The notes under the pieces were generated by a model. That model was not told the DNA's origin, searched no databases, and was given only the letters and a program-made list of their open reading frames with translations. The translations under genes were made by a program, and so were the position numbers. Source: an uncultured Fluviicola sp. (GTDB taxonomy: Bacteria; Bacteroidota; Bacteroidia; Flavobacteriales_D; Crocinitomicaceae). From it: a DNA stretch of 41,882 bases. Location: assembly GCA_913009205.1 (NCBI GenBank), contig CAJVYC010000022.1:1-41882 (forward strand), in the 5' to 3' direction. Numbering within the stretch: position 1 is the first letter of the stretch; each line of letters starts with the position of its first letter. Positions 34,766-41,882 of the stretch are shown in pieces.

Positions 34766-35267
34766 GCGTTATTTGGTTGCCATGGTAAGTATATAAGGTG
34801 GCATAATTATTAATTAACCTTTGATGAATCATTCTAAACTTAGACAGTATCAGCATTCCAATTCTTCACAGGTGAATCCATGGGAGGTTTGTTTCGCTTA
34901 AAAAGACGATGAAGCAGGGTATTACAAAGTCCTTGAACAAGGAGGAGAAAAAATAAAGACATCTCAACTCGCAAGGATTTCAAAAATAAAACAGGAGACA
35001 CCAAAAGTGAGGCCACTCTTGACGCAATCAATGAATTGGATACTTCTGGTAGTATTTCCCTTGTAGTTCCTCGTTTCAATTTACCTGGTGCCTTTGCAAG
35101 ATCACAATTTGATGTTCACCCATCCGTTTTTTATAGCCAAAAGCGCGAGTCCAATACATGATCAATACCTCTGTTTTCAATGCGCTAGCATCAAATAAAA
35201 TTTCAGAAACACTTCAGATTAAGCGAAAGCGAAAGGAGACAGACTGATTAAATTTGCTGAATATATT
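34766..35267. other. About 500-bp gap with traces of decayed coding sequence
   Basis: No intact gene. One plus frame from TGA at 34930s reads RKNKDISTRKDF..., GDTKSEATLDAINELDTSG, SISLVVPRFNLPGAFARSQF to TGA near 35160 without a start. An adjacent frame reads KDDEAGYYKVLEQGGEKIK, TSQLARISKIKQETPKVR. Composition is coding-like, but no family is recognised and frames break. I treat it as eroded DNA. Confidence 0.4.
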
Positions 35268-35275
35268 TACATTTG
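35268..35275 (+). promoter_or_regulatory. Predicted minus-7 box of the exonuclease gene
   Basis: TACATTTG matches TAnnTTTG, 23 nt before the ATG at 35299. Confidence 0.5.
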
Positions 35276-35298
35276 GCGTCATAAAGCAAAACCAATCC

Positions 35299-35805
35299 AT
35301 GAAATTCGTAGCGATAGATTTTGAAACTGCAACAGCAAAAAGAAGTTCAGCCTGCTCTGTCGGGATTGTTACCGTTGAGAATGGAGTGATTATAGAGGAA
35401 TACCATGCGCTAATTAAACCTCCGTATAATGAATACAATTGGCACAATACCCAAGTTCACGGTTTAACAGGCAATGACACTTACAATTCCCCGCGGTTTG
35501 ATCAAATTTACCCGGAGATTAAGAAGCGATTGGCTGGGAGCTTGGTTATTGCGCACAATGAATCCTTCGACCGCAGTGTGCTTACAAAATCAATGATCGA
35601 ATATGGCATCGACTATGTTGATATTGGTTTGCCTGCAAAATGGGAATGCACAATGAAAATATTTAAAGCAAAAGGATACCTATCTGCCAAATTAGACGCT
35701 TGCTGTGCAAGGCATGGAATTCAATTGCAACACCATGATGCACTTTCAGATGCAAAGGCCTGCGCGAAGTTGTACTTGGTCTCCAAAGCATTTCCCGTAG
35801 AATGA
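35299..35805 (+). CDS. DnaQ-like 3'-5' exonuclease (DEDDh)
   Basis: 168 aa from the ATG at 35299 (MKFVAIDFETATAKRSSACS); 15 upstream residues of the longer frame are not part of the family. DEDDh motifs: ExoI DFET, ExoII HNESFDRSVL, ExoIII HHDALSDAKA with the catalytic His and Asp. It resembles the standalone exonuclease/epsilon-like group that acts in DNA repair or RNA trimming. No polymerase or helicase domain is fused. It lies upstream of a wHTH/nuclease-like gene with its own promoter-like box; a shared role is possible but not shown. Confidence 0.93.
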   Translation: MKFVAIDFETATAKRSSACSVGIVTVENGVIIEEYHALIKPPYNEYNWHNTQVHGLTGNDTYNSPRFDQIYPEIKKRLAGSLVIAHNESFDRSVLTKSMIEYGIDYVDIGLPAKWECTMKIFKAKGYLSAKLDACCARHGIQLQHHDALSDAKACAKLYLVSKAFPVE

Positions 35806-35869
35806 GACAAAGAGTCGTTTTTTAAATTACTTAATTGGCAAACTTTTATCTCTTCCAACTTATAATGGG

Positions 35870-35877
35870 TAGCTTTG
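35870..35877 (+). promoter_or_regulatory. Predicted minus-7 box of the winged-helix/nuclease-like gene
   Basis: TAGCTTTG matches TAnnTTTG, 32 nt before the TTG start at 35910. Confidence 0.45.
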
Positions 35878-35909
35878 CCAAAATATACTCTTACACAAAT
35901 TAGCAGCTT

Positions 35910-36671
35910 TTGAAACAAGATACAAACGACAACAATCAAAGCATCAACGAAGCCGTTGATGCTTATTTTGAATCCAATCCAGATACAACTTGGTTTGCTG
36001 CGAAAAAATTGATGCCCGCTTTAATTCAAAACGGTGTTTTTCATCGTGATAAAAAGAATGGATTGCCTTTAAGACAATTGCTAAGAACCTTGAATGCAAA
36101 AGGTGAATTGGATCAAATCCCTCGTCTTCATACAGAACGTATTGGCGTTGATATCTATTGGTATTTTGTTCGAGAAGGAGCTGAGTTTGTCTCGAATCAT
36201 GTCACAGAAGAACCGAATGCAAAGCAAAAAAGAGCTTTAAAGCGATCAAACAGTGATGAAGTCTATATATTAGGACTAATCGATGAACTGTTTAACGAAA
36301 TAGGATCGCGCAAGCATACATTTGATGACCTCTTGGGTGATTTACATCAAAATGGAGAAACACGCACTGAACTTCCCATTGATATGTATTACCCTAAATT
36401 TAAATTGGCGTTGGAAATTGTTCAGCACTCTGGTCAAAAGAAGAGCACAATAGAATCCAAAGAAGAAAAACTAACCGTGAGCGGGATAACGCGCAGTGAA
36501 CAGCGGTTAAAATACCAAAAGCGAAAGAAAATCGTATTGGCACAGAAGGATATATCCTTCATCGAAATCCCACTTGATTCTTTTGAGGTTGATGCTTCAA
36601 ACCAGTTGATCCGAAAGAAGGGAAATGACGTACGTGAACTTATGGGATTGCTATCCGAATTTATTGATTAG
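35910..36671 (+). CDS. Unknown protein: winged-helix-like N-terminus and PD-(D/E)XK-like C-terminus
   Basis: 253 aa from a TTG; the first in-frame ATG would remove 37 residues. Residues 10-95 resemble a winged helix (TTWFAAKKLMPALIQNGVF, LRQLLRTLNAKGELDQIP, DIYWYFVREG). Residues 115-240 resemble the VSR/DUF559-type restriction-endonuclease fold: an N-terminal helix with LFNEIGSRKHTFDDLLGD, then LPIDMYYPKFKLALEIVQHS (Asp158, Glu169), a basic helix RLKYQKRKKIVLAQK and a final strand SFIEIPLDSF. The K of the D...ExK motif is not in the usual place, so catalytic competence is uncertain. No membrane segment. It may be a DNA-recognition nuclease. The family is not recognised by name. Confidence 0.55.
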   Translation: MKQDTNDNNQSINEAVDAYFESNPDTTWFAAKKLMPALIQNGVFHRDKKNGLPLRQLLRTLNAKGELDQIPRLHTERIGVDIYWYFVREGAEFVSNHVTEEPNAKQKRALKRSNSDEVYILGLIDELFNEIGSRKHTFDDLLGDLHQNGETRTELPIDMYYPKFKLALEIVQHSGQKKSTIESKEEKLTVSGITRSEQRLKYQKRKKIVLAQKDISFIEIPLDSFEVDASNQLIRKKGNDVRELMGLLSEFID

Positions 36672-37212
36672 CACCCATCATACCCAATGGAAACAAACAA
36701 TTCTTTATCAATATTTTCTCAGGATGTGCTAAAAAGAACAGTGATTTTGGAGTTACTGCATTTAACAGGTCAGTTTAGTTAAATACTTTGCTTTAAGTTT
36801 AGGGATTCGTGAGATATTATTATGTGAGTAGAGAAAGGAGTTCTATCAAAAATAAGGATATGTCTCTTCTCAGGTTCAGGAATTACATCAATTATAAAGG
36901 ATTCGGAAAAAGAAGAACTACGCCGATTACCTGAGAAGAATGGTGATTTGAAATGTAAGGTTGGTACTCCATTAATCTTTCATTCAGACACAGGAATACA
37001 ATACACATGTAAAGAGTTCACCAATCATCTGAATATACCTTAACTAATTATCGAGTCTTTCAGAGGAATTCCAATAGTAGGGGGGAGGAGAGTGATTTAA
37101 AGTTTACTTCGTAATGACTTTGGAAGAAAATAGTGACAAAGAATTTGAAGTTATATCGCTTAGAATAATTGATTTACCAATTGTTGTCAATTCTAAATAG
37201 ACCCTAAATACT
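36672..37212. other. 541-bp gap holding an IS3-family remnant and two tiny ORFs
   Basis: Besides the transposase remnant (36850), two ATG frames are too short to call: 36687-36782 (31 aa, METNNSLSIFSQDVLKRTV...) and 37114-37200 (28 aa, MTLEENSDKEFEVISL...). No promoter or terminator is obvious. It reads as a graveyard between the nuclease-like gene and the kinase. Confidence 0.6.
36850..37043 (+). mobile_element. Degenerate IS3-family transposase remnant
   Basis: One frame reads DSEKEELRRLPEKNGDLK followed by GTPLIFHSDTGIQYTCKEF and TNHLNIP, then TAA at 37041. The first part resembles the C-terminal coiled coil of IS3 OrfA (E(I/L)RRLRKENxxLK), the second the integrase-core motif of OrfB (LIFHSDRGxQYxxxxF). 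The two are fused with most of OrfB missing, so a large internal deletion has occurred. Terminal inverted repeats and target duplications are not visible. Boundaries are approximate. Confidence 0.75.
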
Positions 37213-39960
37213 TTATCCTTTGAAAACAAGCAAGTACTCTTCAAGTTCTCGAATAAAGGACTTGGAATTTAATTCTAGATTATCACTAGATTCTATTTTT
37301 TCTGCAATTTTAAATAAGCTATTTTGTCCCAATTCCATTAGAGATGGTCGCATACTATGGCAAATATCGATAATCGAATCGAAATCTGAAATAATTAGTG
37401 CTTCTTTCAGTTTAACAAGACGAATCTGAGCATCTTGGTTGAAAATTTCATTTAATCTTTTTTCAAAACTATCATTTTTAATTTGAAATGTTTCAGCAGG
37501 TTTGTCATCCATTGAATTGGATTGACCCAATGCCGTTTTGATTCGTTTAACGAGGTCTGAAATAGTATAAGGCTTTACCAAGAAATCATTCATTCCACTC
37601 GCGAAACAAATTGATTTGTTTTTATCATCTGCATTTGCGGTAAGAGCAATAATTGGCTTGTTTTCATGAAGGTTTTCTTTCCTGATTATTCTTGAAGCTT
37701 GAATCCCATCCATGACCGGCATGCGCATATCCATTAGAATAACATCTACAGAATTGCGTCTTAAATATTTAGTAGCTTCTTCGCCATTATTGACAATTGT
37801 AAAAGATGCATCCAGTTCTTTTAATATATTTTCAATCAGAAATTGATTCGCTTTGTTGTCCTCTGCAACCAAAACATTTATTCCATGAAGTGCACCTTTC
37901 TGATTAATTGAAATAAAATCAGTAGGCTCAATTAGTTGAGCTTTAAAAAGTTCAAGTTGAAATATGAACGATGTTTTTCCATTTTCAGATTCAACTTTAA
38001 TTTCACTGCCCATTAGCGCTAATATTTTCTTTACAATTGACAGGCCAAGCCCAGTGCCGCCATATTCGCCTGACTGATTATTTCTTGCTTGTTCAAAATT
38101 TCCAAATATAGACTCTAAGTTTTCTTTAGGAATACCTATTCCAGTGTCTATGACACTAATATCAATAGTATCAACATTGTCTGTTGAACTGACTAAATTC
38201 ACCTGTAATTGAACGCTTCCGGTCTTTGTAAATTTTAAAGAGTTTGAAAGTAAGTTTTGAACTACTTGTCCAAGTTTAAGATGATCAAAACAATACTCAT
38301 TGGTTTCGGGGATATTGAATTGAATTGAATAAGACAGTCCTTTTTCAATTGCCCCACTTTTGTGCAGTTCGAAGTTGCTGTTTAGACATTTTGACAATGA
38401 ATAATTTGTGGGATTTAATATCAATTTATCGGCGTCAATTTTTGAAACTAAAAGAAGTTCATTAATTAGACTTAACAAACCTTTACCGGCATGAGACACA
38501 TGGCCTAATTGTGAAGTTAGTGCTAGATCACGTGAAGAGTTAAGCATAAATTCTGTGATTCCAATTATCGCGTTCAACGGAGTTCTAATTTCATGACTTA
38601 CATTCGCGATAAAGATTTCCTTGGATTTCAAAAGATTTTCCGCACTGGTTTTTGAATGGAGTAGATCGTTTTCTAATGTTTTTCGTTTAGTAATATCAAG
38701 ATGAATCCCAACGGAACCTTGAACCCGATTGTATTCATCGTAAAAAGGAGCAGCGCTAGTCAATACCCAAATTTTAGACCCATCTTTACGTATTAATTGA
38801 ATTTCATATACATTCGAGGCTCCAGTTTTTCTGTTATCTGTTTCCTCCTTCATCATAGAAAGTCCATTCTCATCGAGCAGAAACTCAGCTTTTCCGCCTT
38901 CTAATTCTTTGTGAGAATACCCCGTTAATAAACAGAATTTTGGATATGCTTTCGTTATAATGCCTTTAGCGTTAACCTCCAGCAAGCCAAGTTCCATGTT
39001 TTCAATTATAGATCTGTATTTTTCCTCACTTCTGAAAAGAGCCTTTTCAAGTTTTTTACGCTCTGTAATATTTCTGGCTGTTGCATTGTAAACAACTTCT
39101 CCATTTTCCGTAAACTCAGATGCTTCAACATTTTGCCCAATCCAATATTCGATTCCTTCCTTAGTAATTATAGGAAACTCAGTATAGGTTGTATCGATTT
39201 TTTCCTGTAATTGAAACTTATAAAAATTACCAACTTGTTTCAGATAACTGGGAGCGATGAGATCAGAGAAATTCATTTCAAGAATCTCATCTTTACTGTA
39301 GCCTGACATTTTAATTCCAGACGGATTCATATAAATGAACTTACCTTTCGGGTTAATTCTGTAAATAATGTCACTCGAATTTTCAATTAAATCTTGGTAG
39401 TTCTGCTTCTGTAAATCCTTTTCTCTTAATAAGAGATTTTTCTCGGTAATATCTTCAATAATCGCCATTCTACATGGAATTCCGTTGTAAATGATTGGAC
39501 TCGACGTGACTAACACATCAAATTTATTTCCCATTGCATTTAAATGCTTCCATGTAGAAGACCCAGTGCTTTCTGTCTGTCTAGCTAAAATATACTCATC
39601 AACTCTTTCTACTTCATCATTTGGATGTAAATTGTATAAAGTCTTGAGCAAAAATTCATTTTTATCATATCCGTATTTTTCAATCGCTGTATTATTTGCA
39701 TCTAAAATTTGCAATGAACTTATATCATATACGATGACTGGAAAAGGATTCTCATTGAAGAGAACATTTGACTGATCTGCGTCCTTTTTAATTACTTGCG
39801 TTCTATCGACCACTTCTTTTTCAAGATGTATGTTTAGTTCCGATAATTTCTCATTGGCTTTTAGAAGCTCGAGACTTTTCTCTTCCAGAATCCTTTCAGC
39901 CTTTTTTCTGGCTTTTCTCTCACGGATAAGTATGCGTTCAAAGGCTTCTTTTTCGCTCAT
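37213..39960 (-). CDS. PAS-rich hybrid histidine kinase with REC and HPt domains
   Basis: 915 aa, no membrane helix, so a cytoplasmic sensor. An N-terminal coiled coil (1-60) precedes three PAS domains (about 68-185, 190-310, 312-430; e.g. NPFPVIVYDISSLQILDANN, DIIYRINPKGKFIYMNPSG). HisKA has His456 in NVSHEIRTPLNAIIG, then the HATPase domain (QNLLSNSLKFT; DTGIGI; GGTGLGLSIVKKI). A REC domain has Asp744 in ILMDMRMPVMDG and Lys in LVKPY. A C-terminal HPt-like domain has His868 in DICHSMRPSLMELG. The internal relay His-Asp-His suggests transfer to the response regulator encoded 67 bp upstream on the same strand. The signal is unknown. Confidence 0.95.
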   Translation of the reverse strand: MSEKEAFERILIRERKARKKAERILEEKSLELLKANEKLSELNIHLEKEVVDRTQVIKKDADQSNVLFNENPFPVIVYDISSLQILDANNTAIEKYGYDKNEFLLKTLYNLHPNDEVERVDEYILARQTESTGSSTWKHLNAMGNKFDVLVTSSPIIYNGIPCRMAIIEDITEKNLLLREKDLQKQNYQDLIENSSDIIYRINPKGKFIYMNPSGIKMSGYSKDEILEMNFSDLIAPSYLKQVGNFYKFQLQEKIDTTYTEFPIITKEGIEYWIGQNVEASEFTENGEVVYNATARNITERKKLEKALFRSEEKYRSIIENMELGLLEVNAKGIITKAYPKFCLLTGYSHKELEGGKAEFLLDENGLSMMKEETDNRKTGASNVYEIQLIRKDGSKIWVLTSAAPFYDEYNRVQGSVGIHLDITKRKTLENDLLHSKTSAENLLKSKEIFIANVSHEIRTPLNAIIGITEFMLNSSRDLALTSQLGHVSHAGKGLLSLINELLLVSKIDADKLILNPTNYSLSKCLNSNFELHKSGAIEKGLSYSIQFNIPETNEYCFDHLKLGQVVQNLLSNSLKFTKTGSVQLQVNLVSSTDNVDTIDISVIDTGIGIPKENLESIFGNFEQARNNQSGEYGGTGLGLSIVKKILALMGSEIKVESENGKTSFIFQLELFKAQLIEPTDFISINQKGALHGINVLVAEDNKANQFLIENILKELDASFTIVNNGEEATKYLRRNSVDVILMDMRMPVMDGIQASRIIRKENLHENKPIIALTANADDKNKSICFASGMNDFLVKPYTISDLVKRIKTALGQSNSMDDKPAETFQIKNDSFEKRLNEIFNQDAQIRLVKLKEALIISDFDSIIDICHSMRPSLMELGQNSLFKIAEKIESSDNLELNSKSFIRELEEYLLVFKG

Positions 39961-40027
39961 ACCAATCTTTTGATTCTGAATATAACAATAGATTCGGAGA
40001 TCTTTTCAATCTCGAATACGATTCCTT

Positions 40028-41395
40028 TCATAGTTGTTGACTTAAGTCCGATTCAATATTCGCTTCCTTCAATAGTCTATAAATAGTCGATTTACCGATA
40101 TCCAATTGATTCGCTACTTGCAGAACGTTATCATTGTTATTGCTCAAAAGTCTTAAAATGATTTGCTCGTTAATTTCTTTTAATGTATCTGTACTGTTTA
40201 CAATATCATCAATCCCTTGCCTTTTACTAAAAACAATGTCTTTAGCCTCTATACGATCTGAATCGGTCATAACACAAGCCAACTCCATTATGGCTTTTAA
40301 CTCTCGAATGTTTCCTGGGAATTTATATCCGTTCAATTTAATTTTCGCTTCCTCATTAATCGTCATTAATGGGAGATGATTTGATGAGCAATAGGATGAA
40401 ACGAAATGTTTTGCTAAAATTAGAATATCATTATCCCTTTCAATGAGCCTAGGAAGATGGATGGGAAGCCCTATTAAACGATAATAGAGGTCTTCACGAA
40501 AGAGTTCATTTTGGACCAATATACTTAGATCTTTATTCGTAGCACATACAATCCGACAATCGATAGTCCTAGATTTATTAGTGCCTAATTTTGTCACGAT
40601 TCGTTCTTGAATAACTCGTAAAATTTTGACCTGAATATTCAGGCTGATTTCACCTATTTCATCAAGAAATATGGTCCCTCCATCAGCTTCCTCGAACTTA
40701 CCAATTCTATCTGCTATAGCATCTGTAAATGAGCCTTTCACATGTCCAAACAATTCACTCTCGATAAGCGATTCGGGAATAGAGGAGAGGTTGACTGCAA
40801 CGAAAGGTTTCTTTGCTCTCGAGGAGTTAAAATGAATAGCTTTAGCTACCAGTTCTTTTCCAGTACCGGTATCTCCCGAAATTGATACATTAATTAAACT
40901 GCTTGATGCTTTCTCAATATAATTAAATACCCTTTTTAAAGCAGAACTCTGTCCAATGATTGAAGTTGATATATTGTATTTGTTTTCAACTTCAGCTTGT
41001 AGGTTACTTATTCGAGATTCAAGGGATTTTGTTTTTTGAAGAGAAAATAACGATTGAATTATACGGTGTTTTGCGTTATTATTCTTAACGATATAGTCGA
41101 ATGCTCCATTGTTCATCATGGTCACCGCGGTGTCAACATCTTCTTGGGCGGAAACGATAATAACAGCAGTATCTTTTGATTCATTTTTAATTCTTTTGAG
41201 GGTCTCATCTCCCTTCATATCTGGCAAATTGTAGTCAAGAGTAATTAAATCAGGTTTCGTTTTTAAAAGCTTGAATATTTCAGCTGCGCTTGAAACACGA
41301 GTAATATTATGTTTGGTTTCAAGCAATAAATGATGATTGATATATTCAGCATACCAATTGTCATCTTCTGCAACTATTATATTAAATGGCTTCAT
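40028..41395 (-). CDS. NtrC-family sigma-54-type response regulator with variant GSFTDA loop
   Basis: 455 aa. REC domain residues 1-120, phospho-acceptor Asp54 in ITLDYNLPDMKGD. AAA+ domain: Walker A GDTGTGKE, sigma-54 loop GSFTDA at 221-226 (consensus GAFTGA), Walker B TIFLDEIGEI, arginine finger region REDLYYRL. The C-terminal Fis-type HTH spans about 420-450 (VLQVANQLDIGKSTIYRLLKEA). It normally activates sigma-54 promoters on phosphorylation. It is first gene of a probable two-gene unit with the hybrid kinase (67 bp downstream), which likely phosphorylates it. No sigma-54 promoter motif (TGGCAC-N5-TTGC) was found in the intergenic regions of the window. Confidence 0.95.
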   Translation of the reverse strand: MKPFNIIVAEDDNWYAEYINHHLLLETKHNITRVSSAAEIFKLLKTKPDLITLDYNLPDMKGDETLKRIKNESKDTAVIIVSAQEDVDTAVTMMNNGAFDYIVKNNNAKHRIIQSLFSLQKTKSLESRISNLQAEVENKYNISTSIIGQSSALKRVFNYIEKASSSLINVSISGDTGTGKELVAKAIHFNSSRAKKPFVAVNLSSIPESLIESELFGHVKGSFTDAIADRIGKFEEADGGTIFLDEIGEISLNIQVKILRVIQERIVTKLGTNKSRTIDCRIVCATNKDLSILVQNELFREDLYYRLIGLPIHLPRLIERDNDILILAKHFVSSYCSSNHLPLMTINEEAKIKLNGYKFPGNIRELKAIMELACVMTDSDRIEAKDIVFSKRQGIDDIVNSTDTLKEINEQIILRLLSNNNDNVLQVANQLDIGKSTIYRLLKEANIESDLSQQL

Positions 41396-41578
41396 ATAGT
41401 CTTGTTTAATACAAAAAAATTACGCAATAAAACTGTGTATGCCGATACATATTTGAATAAATATATATTTAGATTACCAAATTGCACTTGCTACTGAATA
41501 TTCACCTAAATTCTGTCCCGATTTGGGAAATCATGTCTCATAATCGTAAGTTCTGATGTGACTATAATATCATTAACC

Positions 41579-41591
41579 ATTGATTATCAAT
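41579..41591. repeat. 13-bp palindrome
   Basis: ATTGAT-T-ATCAAT is perfectly symmetric, about 185 bp upstream of the response-regulator ATG. It is a plausible operator half-site pair; AT-richness makes chance possible. Confidence 0.4.
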
Positions 41592-41700
41592 ATTTTAAAG
41601 TATTTGGACCGCGAGTTGAATAAATGGATTATAAGACTAAAGCGAAGAACCTATTTAAATCTAAAATAGATGGTCAATAAAAAAGCACTTCAAAATTAAT

Positions 41701-41735
41701 CACAATAAATCACGATTAACCACGATTAATTGTGA
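41701..41735. repeat. Three 10-bp direct repeats inside an imperfect palindrome
   Basis: CACAATAAAT, CACGATTAAC and CACGATTAAT follow one another at exactly 10-bp spacing (41701-41730). The outer arms TCACAATAAATC (from 41700) and GATTAATTGTGA (41724-41735) form an inverted repeat with one mismatch. Spacing of one helical turn is typical of cooperative operators or iterons. Confidence 0.75.
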
Positions 41736-41882
41736 ATGGCTCAGGATGCGTAAATAGGTTTGGTTATTTTAATTATGTCAATAAACAATTGTTCTTTTCA
41801 CACAATTGGTGAGCCAAAAAATAATCAACTTAAGAAGTAGCATAGTTAGTTCTATGTTTTAGTTAGAGGAATAATAATCCTC

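Larger units (their letters stand above)
41396..41882. other. AT-rich upstream region with iterated and palindromic repeats
   Basis: No coding sequence is visible. This 487-bp region precedes the response regulator (minus) and whatever lies beyond the window. It contains a palindrome (41579), iterated 10-bp repeats (41701) and many short A/T tracts. It is likely regulatory for the two-component unit or for a gene to the right. Confidence 0.6.

Noticed and set aside
34840-35079. Minus-strand ORF (79 aa) with hydrophobic stretch
   Set aside because: Starts at a non-ATG codon, no family resemblance, and lies in a stretch where plus-strand frames look more coding-like; treated as decayed DNA.
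36687-36782. 31-aa ATG frame in the 36.7-37.2 kb gap
   Set aside because: No motif and situated in a decayed region beside an IS remnant; not enough support to call a gene.
37114-37200. 28-aa ATG frame upstream of the hybrid kinase stop
   Set aside because: Too short, no motif, no conserved context; could be chance in AT-rich DNA.

Overview
The window looks like chromosomal DNA of a free-living Bacteroidota bacterium, probably Flavobacteriales (Crocinitomicaceae/Fluviicola-like by gene content; genus not determined). The evidence is low GC, several secreted proteins ending in type IX secretion (T9SS) sorting domains (type A and type B/gliding-motility type), the pyrG-yidC pair, and repeated matches to the Bacteroidota sigma-A minus-7 box TAnnTTTG close to start codons. 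There is no phage, CRISPR array, rRNA operon or complete mobile element.

Layout. 1-2.1 kb: two divergent subtilisin-like proteases, the left one cut by the window edge. 2.2-4.8 kb: a small secreted NTF2-like protein, a large beta-propeller T9SS cargo and a thiamine-binding-type protein. 4.8-8.5 kb: pyrG-yidC housekeeping operon (minus). 8.7-12.7 kb: kelch T9SS protein, a secreted beta-rich protein and a LytS/LytR-type two-component pair. 12.7-18.1 kb (minus): CvfB-type RNA-binding protein with a universal stress protein, a hypothetical secreted protein, and an L,D-transpeptidase lipoprotein with rpe. 18.1-23.0 kb (plus): rhomboid protease and class IV aminotransferase, YwbE, an NADPH-FMN reductase, a dead 4Fe-4S protein gene, a thioredoxin-like T9SS protein and a phosphodiester glycosidase-type protein. 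23.2-24.4 kb: a hypothetical protein, then a scar joining a tRNA 3' fragment (terminator kept) to a dead ychJ-like gene. 24.5-33.2 kb (plus): T9SS subtilase, cold-shock-domain protein, an unknown small gene, an atypical zinc-ribbon SDR, a DEAD-box helicase, a tiny convergent basic protein and an Ig/PKD-type T9SS protein. 33.2-37.2 kb: decayed DNA, an MFS exporter, a DnaQ-like exonuclease, a possible winged-helix plus nuclease-like protein, and an IS3-family remnant. 37.2-41.4 kb (minus): a sigma-54-type response regulator and a PAS-rich hybrid histidine kinase. 41.4-41.9 kb: AT-rich upstream DNA with 10-bp iterated repeats.

The clearest non-routine signals are four or more eroding genes in the larger gaps (4Fe-4S/YjdI-like, YchJ-like, IS3 transposase, possible others), a tRNA truncation scar, short-leader or leaderless start sites, an operator-like repeat array at the right end, and an SDR and a nuclease-like protein of unknown role. 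I do not see a convincing multi-gene novel defence or biosynthetic system; the items listed are candidates for closer study.
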